Origin: Abditibacteriales bacterium
Lineage (GTDB): Bacteria > Armatimonadota > Abditibacteriia > Abditibacteriales > JANWYM01
Reading direction: 5' to 3'
NCBI GenBank assembly: GCA_025055355.1
Contig: JANWYM010000254.1
Coordinates: 1-6,397 of the forward strand
Length of the DNA stretch: 6,397 nucleotides
Positions 1-5,800 of the stretch are shown piece by piece. The translations under genes and the position numbers were made by a program. The notes beneath the pieces were generated by a model, which saw nothing but the letters and a program-made list of their open reading frames with translations, was not told the origin of the DNA and ran no database searches. Within the stretch, counting starts at the first letter, position 1. Every line of letters begins with the position of its first letter.

Positions 1-2
1 GG

Positions 3-1058
3 GGGCGCGCCGCCCAACTCGTCGCCGTCGCCGCCGCGCAAGCCCTCAGCGACGCGTTTGAAAGACCACAGGACAATAGACCACAGGACCACGGGACCAC
101 AGGACCGCAGGTCAGGGGTCAGGGGTCGGTAGTGAGCAGTTTCGGCGTCTGTTTGGGCACGACGATGGGCGAGCCCCAGTTCGTCGAGAACATGAACCCG
201 CTCTGGGACGATGAAGCCGCCGTGACCCCGCTGTGCACAGAGGTCGTCGCCAACCCGCCGTCGGTGTTGAGCGAGCGTGTGGCGTCTTATTTTCAACTGT
301 GCGGACCCAACCTGACGATTCCGACCGCTTGCGCAGCGGGCAACTACGCCTTGGGCTGGGCGTTCGAGCAGGTTCAGTCCGGCGCGGCGGATATGATGTT
401 AGCAGGGGGGACGGACGCTTTTTCACGTCTGGCGTTCGTCGGCTTCTCGCGCCTGCACGCGTTCTCGCCTGATGTCTGCCGCCCCTTCGACCGCAACCGT
501 CAAGGGCTGTTGTTGAGCGAAGGCGCGGGCGTGCTGGTGCTGGAGAGGCTGGAACACGCGCAAGCGCGCGGGGCGCGGATTTACGCCGAGATGTTGGGCT
601 ACGGCTTGAGCGCGGACGCGCACCACATCACTGCCCCACACCCGGACGGCGCGGGCGCGGCGCTGGCGATGAGACGGGCGTTGCAGCGAGCGCAGCGTTC
701 GCCTGATGACGTGGACTACATCAACGCGCACGGCACCGGCACCCCGCACAACGACAAAGCCGAAACGCTCGCCATCAAATCGCTCTTCGGTGAACGCGCT
801 TACCAGATTCCTGTCAGTTCCATCAAGGCTCTGACGGGACACGCGATGGGCGCGGCGAGCGCGATAGAGGCGATTGCCTGCGTCCTCAGCCTGTATCATG
901 GCATTTTGCCACCGACGTGGAACTACCAAGAGCCAGACCCCGAGTGCGACTTGGACTACATCCCCAACGCGCCGCGCGATGTTCAACCGCATGTCGTTCT
1001 GAACAACTCCTACGGCTTCGGTGGGAACAATGCGTGTGTGGTATTTGGCAAATGGTGA
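3..1058 (+). CDS. β-ketoacyl-ACP synthase (FabF/KAS II-like), 5'-partial
   Basis: Cytoplasmic condensing enzyme that would join an acyl thioester to malonyl-ACP by decarboxylative Claisen condensation. The frame is open from the first base. The peptide before the GTG at 132 (GRAAQLVAVAAAQALSDAF) matches the N-terminal KAS helix, so the gene begins upstream and GTG 132 is an artefactual start. Next come the strand FGVCLGTTMG, the nucleophile motif TACAAGN (Cys codon 330-332), NAHGTGTP (His 729-731), Lys 825-827 in SSIKALTGH, and the second His 840-842. The C-terminal GFGGNNA loop matches the family GFGGTN. The triad is complete, so this is a KSα-type enzyme and not a chain-length factor. An octamer/heptamer repeat (65-139) lengthens the loop between the helix and the GTTMG strand by roughly 18 residues relative to E. 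coli FabF. KAS 2 follows after 78 bases. The family is certain; the substrate and whether it serves primary or secondary metabolism are unknown. Confidence 0.95.
   Translation, partial: GRAAQLVAVAAAQALSDAFERPQDNRPQDHGTTGPQVRGQGSVVSSFGVCLGTTMGEPQFVENMNPLWDDEAAVTPLCTEVVANPPSVLSERVASYFQLCGPNLTIPTACAAGNYALGWAFEQVQSGAADMMLAGGTDAFSRLAFVGFSRLHAFSPDVCRPFDRNRQGLLLSEGAGVLVLERLEHAQARGARIYAEMLGYGLSADAHHITAPHPDGAGAALAMRRALQRAQRSPDDVDYINAHGTGTPHNDKAETLAIKSLFGERAYQIPVSSIKALTGHAMGAASAIEAIACVLSLYHGILPPTWNYQEPDPECDLDYIPNAPRDVQPHVVLNNSYGFGGNNACVVFGKW
65..139 (+). repeat. Octamer/heptamer tandem repeat inside KAS 1
   Basis: Five octamers close to accacagg lie at 65-72, 80-87, 88-95, 96-103 and 104-111, with one 7-nt interruption at 73-79. 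The period then becomes 7 (tcagggg at 112-118 and 119-125, degenerate at 126-139). The array is translated in frame as a Gln/Arg/Gly/Pro-rich loop between the AAAQALSDAF helix and the FGVCLGTTMG strand. In E. coli FabF, as I recall it, only about nine residues separate the two. Confidence 0.85.
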
Positions 1059-1116
1059 GAGGTTCTGGGTTCGGGGTTCTGGGGAGGACACCCAAAACCT
1101 ATAAACCCAGAACCTC
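1059..1116. repeat. Inverted repeat / long hairpin between the two KAS genes
   Basis: A perfect 13-bp inverted repeat pairs 1059-1071 with 1104-1116. It encloses a second stem, 1075-1083 with 1091-1099 (one mismatch), around a 7-base loop. The left arm is built of heptamers (ggttctg at 1061-1067 and 1075-1081, ggttcgg at 1068-1074). The right side is built of aaccnnn heptamers (1096-1102, 1104-1110, 1111-1117, 1118-1124). There is no T-run after it, so it is not a standard intrinsic terminator. It lies directly after the KAS 1 stop and just before the KAS 2 ribosome-binding site, and could affect mRNA stability or the KAS 1:KAS 2 ratio. Confidence 0.8.
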
Positions 1117-1123
1117 AAACCTT

Positions 1124-1130
1124 AAGAGGT
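1124..1130 (+). promoter_or_regulatory. Ribosome-binding site of KAS 2
   Basis: aagaggt, with its aagagg core seven bases before the TTG at 1137. This supports the rare start codon, as does the canonical KAS N-terminus (MSRPRVVITGIG) that follows immediately. Confidence 0.75.
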
Positions 1131-1136
1131 TTATCT

Positions 1137-2855
1137 TTGAGTCGTCCTCGCGTCGTCATCACGGGCATCGGTCCTCTGACGGCTATCGGCACGGGCAAAG
1201 AGGCGCTGTGGCGTGCCGTCGCGGCCGGGCGGTCTAACGTGACCTTGCACCGCGCTGAGGTCAACGGCGAACAGTGGGTAACTTTCCCTCTCGCCAAAGT
1301 TCCCCACTTCGACATCGCTGACTTCGGCGGGCTGGCAGGGACGCGCCGCCCCGACGGCTCGTCCGTCAACTTCTCGTCAGCCAACCTCAGCCAACCTCAG
1401 CCAACTCAAGCAAACAGCGATGGCATCCGCGACGGCGTAGCGGGTGACGATGTGGATTTGCTCTATCTGATTGCTACCGTCAAACTCGCCCTCGCCGACA
1501 GCCGTTTATCCTACGACACAGATGACAACGATATCGCCCTCGTCCTCACCCACGAAGCCCCCGGCGTGGACCGCCATGTGCACGAGGTTTATCAGACTGT
1601 CTTGCAACTCGCTCAAAGGGCTGGCAGGGACGCCCGCCCCTACATGCGGGCTGGCAGGGACGCCCGCCCCTACATGCGGGCTGGCAGGGACGCCCCGCCC
1701 CGACCGGCGGGCTGGCAGGGACGCCCGCCCCTACGTGCGGGCTGGCAGGGACGCCCGCCCCTACGTGCGGGCTGGCAGGGACACCCGCCCCTACATGCGG
1801 GCTGGCAGGGACACCCGCCCCTACGTGCGGGCTGGCAGGGACGCCCGCCCCTACGTGCGGGCTGGCAGGGACGCCCCGCTCCGACCGGCGGGCTGGCAGG
1901 GGCGCCCGCCCCGACCGGCGGGCTGGTGGGGACGCCCCGCCCCGACCATCGGGCTGGTGGGGACGCCCGCCCCGACGACTCACTCACCACTCGCCAGTTG
2001 GCTGATTGGCTTTACGAGCGGCACTGCGAGGGCGTTTACAACATGCAGTCGTTCATGTATCTCCATCACGTCAGCAAGGTGTTCGGCTTGCATGGCTTCG
2101 CGCTCTTCATCAACAACGCCTGCGCGTCAGGGCTGTATGCCCTCGAAGCTGCCGCGCAGCAGATTCAATCGGGGCGCAGCCAAGTCGCCCTCGTGGCGGG
2201 CGCGGCGCACCCGGTTTTTCCGACGACGTTCTTCTGGTTCCGCGATTTGGAGATGTATGCCGCAGACGGCGTGATGCAGCCGTTTGACCAGTATCGGCAC
2301 GGTTTCATTCTGGGCGACGGCGGCTGTGCGTTCGTATTAGAAGAATGGGAACACGCCCGGCGGCGCGGGGCGACGATTTACGCCGAGTATCTGGGAGGAG
2401 GCTTCACACAGGACGCCTGGAAAGTTACCGTGCCGCACGTCGCGGGCGATTTTTACACGAAGGCATTTGAACAAGCACTGCGCGTGAGCGGCGTCGCGCC
2501 GACCGAGATTGACCTCGTGAACCCGCACGGTGTCGCCACACCGCTCGGCGACCGCTACGAAGCCCGCACCCTGACGCGCCTCTTCGGCGAGTTTCCGCTG
2601 CGTCCGCTTTTCAGCGCGTTCAAGCCCTACGTTGGGCACAACCTCGGCGGATGTGCGTTGATGGAGTTAGCGATTCTGCTGCTCGCGCTGCAAAATGACT
2701 TTGTGCCAGCCACGCTCAATCTCACCGCCCCCGATGAAACGCTAAAACTGCGCCTCGTGGACGAACCCGTTGCGACCCCGCTGCGCACCGTCGCTAAAAT
2801 GGCGTGCGGGTTCTCGGGCTACAACGCGGTCGGGATTTTTAGAAAGGTCGACTGA
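1137..2855 (+). CDS. Divergent β-ketoacyl-ACP synthase with a large repeat-encoded insert
   Basis: Second condensing enzyme, 572 aa against about 410 for FabF; removing the repeat inserts restores a normal length. The TTG start is chosen for its ribosome-binding site and the RVVITGIGPLTAIG N-terminal strand. Active-site residues are Cys329 (NNACASG), His464 (NPHGVATP), Lys496 and His501 (FKPYVGHNLGG), so the Cys-His-His triad is intact. Divergent spots are HGVATP for the usual HGTxTP and GFSGYN for GFGGTN near the C-terminus, both close to the acyl pocket, which suggests an unusual substrate. About 120 residues (roughly 162-280) come from a tandem 30/31-nt repeat ahead of the nucleophile domain. 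A smaller repeat-derived stretch lies near residues 65-92. The stop codon overlaps the start of the lipoprotein gene. It may form a heterodimer with KAS 1 (inference); it is not a Cys-less chain-length factor. Solubility and activity with the insert are unknown. Confidence 0.93.
   Translation: MSRPRVVITGIGPLTAIGTGKEALWRAVAAGRSNVTLHRAEVNGEQWVTFPLAKVPHFDIADFGGLAGTRRPDGSSVNFSSANLSQPQPTQANSDGIRDGVAGDDVDLLYLIATVKLALADSRLSYDTDDNDIALVLTHEAPGVDRHVHEVYQTVLQLAQRAGRDARPYMRAGRDARPYMRAGRDAPPRPAGWQGRPPLRAGWQGRPPLRAGWQGHPPLHAGWQGHPPLRAGWQGRPPLRAGWQGRPAPTGGLAGAPAPTGGLVGTPRPDHRAGGDARPDDSLTTRQLADWLYERHCEGVYNMQSFMYLHHVSKVFGLHGFALFINNACASGLYALEAAAQQIQSGRSQVALVAGAAHPVFPTTFFWFRDLEMYAADGVMQPFDQYRHGFILGDGGCAFVLEEWEHARRRGATIYAEYLGGGFTQDAWKVTVPHVAGDFYTKAFEQALRVSGVAPTEIDLVNPHGVATPLGDRYEARTLTRLFGEFPLRPLFSAFKPYVGHNLGGCALMELAILLLALQNDFVPATLNLTAPDETLKLRLVDEPVATPLRTVAKMACGFSGYNAVGIFRKVD
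1328..1355 (+). repeat. Single copy of the 30-nt interspersed repeat in KAS 2
   Basis: This segment carries the core cgggctggcagggacg of the tandem array at 1621-1976, followed by a gcgccgccccgac ending. It is nearly identical to the stand-alone copy at 6336-6363, which differs at one position (g for t before ac). It is translated in frame as GLAGTRRPD in the N-terminal part of KAS 2. Confidence 0.8.
1381..1410 (+). repeat. Decamer tandem repeat (×3) in KAS 2
   Basis: ccaacctcag at 1381-1390 and 1391-1400, then the degenerate ccaactcaag at 1401-1410. It encodes a Gln/Pro/Ser-rich stretch (ANLSQPQPTQAN) in a region that does not resemble conserved KAS sequence. It probably enlarged a surface loop together with the repeat copy just upstream. 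Confidence 0.75.
1621..1976 (+). repeat. Tandem array of about 12 30/31-nt units inside KAS 2
   Basis: Head-to-tail units begin ctggcagggacg and end gcggg or a variant. Unit starts are 1621, 1651, 1681, 1712, 1742, 1772, 1802, 1832, 1862, 1893, 1923 and 1954; the last is partial. Units 3, 9 and 11 are 31 nt long and the other full units are 30 nt. The units differ by a few substitutions, such as tacatg against tacgtg and gccccgac against gcccctac. No unique spacers separate them, so this is not CRISPR. Every + strand frame of a unit is stop-free. The protein passes through all three frames (AGRDARPYMR, then WQGRPPLRAG, then LAGAPAPTGG) and returns to the original one. Confidence 0.95.
2841..2848 (+). 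promoter_or_regulatory. Ribosome-binding site of the lipoprotein gene
   Basis: agaaaggt ends six bases before the ATG at 2855 and lies inside the end of KAS 2. It favours ATG 2855 over the internal ATG at 3002, which has no purine-rich site. Together with the TGATG overlap it suggests translational coupling. Confidence 0.65.
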
Positions 2856-5800
2856 TGCGGCGTGAAGACTCTCAGAGACATCGTAGGGGCGGGCGTCCCT
2901 GCCAGCCCGCCGGTCGGGGCGAGCATCCCTGCCAGCCCGATGGTAGGGGCGGGCGTCTCTGCCAGCCCGCCGGTCGGGGCGGGCGTCTCTGCCAGCCCAC
3001 GATGGCTGCCGTTGTTGTCTCGTTGGTTGCTGTTTGTCTGTTGACAAGTTGCAGCCAGCGCAAGCCCGTCGTCGTGCCGCTGCCCCAAGCGGGCTTGACC
3101 GATGTCTTCCGCCACAACAATCTGGGCGTTGCGCTGATGGACAACGGCGACTACGCAGAGGCGGCGGAAGAATTTCGCGCCGCGCTCAAGATATGGAGCA
3201 GTTGCGTCACCGCTCGCGTCAATCTGGGCATTGCCCTTTTCTACGACAAAAAGCATGACGCCGCGCAGAAGGAGTTGGAAGCCGCCCTGCAATTGCAACC
3301 CGACCACCCGCGCGCACACTACGTTTTGGGCTTGCTGTCCTACTACGGCAAGGCGCGGCACGACCAAGCCGCGCAGCACTTCGCCGCCGTCGCCCAAGCC
3401 GACCCCCACGATGCGTGGACGCATTACTATCTGGGGCTATCGCTCATGCGCCTCAGTCGCTTCAAAGACGCCGCTGCCGCCCTGCGTCGCGCTGTGCAAA
3501 TCGAGCCGGGCAACGTTGCCTTCCGCTACCAACTGTCTCTCGCCCTGCGCCGCAGCGGGCAGACCCGCGAAGCCGACAGGGAGCAAGCCACTTTCGCCGC
3601 TCTCCGCGCCACCGCCCGAGGGCAGTCCGCCACGCCCGGCACCGGTTATCTGGAGCAGGGCAAATATGCCGAGGCCGTGGCGGAGACGAAACAGCCCATT
3701 GCCGATTTCGGATTTCGGATTTCGGAGTTGAACACGCCACATGCTCCACGCAAGACGCCAGAGGTGACAGGGGACTACGACAACGACGGCATCGAGGACC
3801 GCTTGCAGGTGAAGAACGGGAAAGTCGTTCTCCTGCGCCGCGACCCACGTGGCAGGTCAAACGTTGTGCCGCTGACGCCCGCGCCTGACCGCGTCACGGC
3901 GGCGGCCTTTGCGGACGTTGACCACGACGGTGACTTGGACATTTACGTTTGCTGCGACGGTCAACCCAATCGGCTGTTTCGCAACAGCGGCGGTAAGTTC
4001 GTCGAAATCGCCAAACAAGCGAAAGTGGACGGTGGCAACGCGCGCAGCCTCGGCGTCGTCTTCGCCGACTTCAACAACGACCGCGCCGTTGACTTCTGCG
4101 TGGCGAATGCGGACAGCCCCCCCTTTCTCTTCCTCAACAACCGCGATGGCACCTTCGCCGAACGCACCGCGCCGTGGGGATTAAACAAACAAGCCAGCAG
4201 CCGCGCCATCGCGGCGGGCGACGTGAACCACGACGGCTACCCTGACCTGTTCTTTGCGCCCGGCGCAGGCGGCAGGGCGGGGCTGTTTCTCAACGACAAG
4301 GGGGCAGGATTCAGGGATAGCCCGCATCACGCGACGCGCTCCATGCAGGACGTCACGGCTTGTGGCTTTCTCGACGCCGACGCCGACGGCGACCTTGACC
4401 TCGTGTGCGACACTCGGTTCGGCAGGAGCCTCACCCTCCCGCCTCCACCACACGCAACCCGCTTCTTCCGCAACGACTTCATCCGCTCCGCTGGCAGGAA
4501 CTGGCTCGAGGTGAAAGTGCGCGGGCGTATCAAGCCGCAAGTCCTCAGCAACTTCAGCGGCATCGGCGCGAAGGTGGAAGTGCGCGCGGCGGGCTTGTGG
4601 CTCAAGCGCGAAGTGCAGGCGACCACCAACGATTTGTGTGCGGAAGGCAGCACGCTGCGTTTTGGCTTGGGCGACGTGAAAGAACTGGACTACGTTCGTG
4701 TCGTTTTCCCATCGGGCGTGCGCCTCACCAAGCAGAGCGTGAAAGCGAATCAAACGATTGTCATGGACGAACCCGCCGGCAAATACACCTCCTGCCCCAT
4801 GGTCTATGCGTGGAACGGCAAGCGGTTTGAGTTCATCGCCGACACGCTGGGAGGAGGCGTTATCGGCGAGTGGGAAGCCCCAAACAAGTGGCTGCATTCC
4901 GACCCCGACGAGTGGCTGAAAATTGACGGCGAGAAACTTCAGCCCCAAGACGGGGCGTACGTCATTCAAATCGTCAACCAACTCGAAGAGGTGGACCTAT
5001 TCGACACCGTGCACCTCGTCGCCGTTGACCACCCAGCGGAGGTAGAAGTGTTCCCCGATGAGCGGCTGCTGTGCAGCCTACCGCCCAAGGGTTCAGCAGA
5101 CGAGCCTCAACCCTTAACCTTTTACGTTGTCCACGCCGCTCGTCCGCCCCTGACGGCAACGGACGAACACGGTCACGACGTTCTGCCGCTGTTGGCGAAG
5201 AAAGATGGACGCTACCACGACGACTTTGAGTTGCTGCCTTATCGGGGCTTTGCGAAGACGCACAGCCTCACGCTCGTATTGCGGATTGCGGACTTCGGAC
5301 TGCGGGACAAGTCAACACGCAACACGCCATACGTAACACACCCTACGCAGCCTGTGCTGTTGCTGCACGGTTGGACGGACTGGGCCAGTTCCTCATCGCT
5401 CTTTGCCGCGTGGCAAGCGGGCATCACGCCGCTGCCGATGAAGTTGGAAGTGGCGAACGCGCGCGGCGAGTGGCAGACCGCCGTTCCCGACATCGGCATC
5501 CCCGCTGGCACGCCGCGCACTATCGTTGTGCCGTTGGAGGTGGAACGTTGGCACGTTGACAGGTTGGCACGTTGCAAGGTGCGCATCACGACCAACATGG
5601 CGGTCTACTGGGACGAAATCCGCCTCGGCTTGGCTACGAAGCACAGGGTTGGCATGGAGGCACCGCCCCTACAAACTCACCGCCTCCCACTCATCAACGC
5701 CGACCTGCACTGGATTGGCTATCCCCAACCGGTCACTGGTCACCGGTCACTGGTCACTGGTCACTCAACGCCTCCCACCTACGATTACCACTCCCGCGCC

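Noticed and set aside
132..134. GTG start for KAS 1
   Set aside because: The frame is open to the window edge and the upstream residues match the KAS N-terminal helix. The GTG lies inside a repeat tract.
1059..1116. Intrinsic terminator between the KAS genes
   Set aside because: The hairpin is long but has no following T-run, and a ribosome-binding site and gene follow at once.
1621..1976. Possible CRISPR array
   Set aside because: The 30/31-nt units are contiguous with no unique spacers, and the array is translated within KAS 2.
1546..1990. Long reverse-strand open frames over the array
   Set aside because: They exist only because the repeat lacks stops on that strand. They give repetitive peptides (GVPASPHVGA, GRPCQPARRG) with no start signal or domain.
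2862..3044. Small + strand frame ending in WLPLLSRWLLFVC, resembling a membrane peptide
   Set aside because: It overlaps the lipoprotein signal region in another frame and consists mostly of translated repeat. The frame at 2855 has the ribosome-binding site, the stop/start overlap and the downstream domains.
5353..5380. VLLLHGWTDW resembles an α/β-hydrolase oxyanion motif
   Set aside because: It lies within the C-terminal region of the UnbV-type protein, where a GWTDY/GWTDW motif is, as I recall, typical. No nucleophile elbow or catalytic triad is visible.
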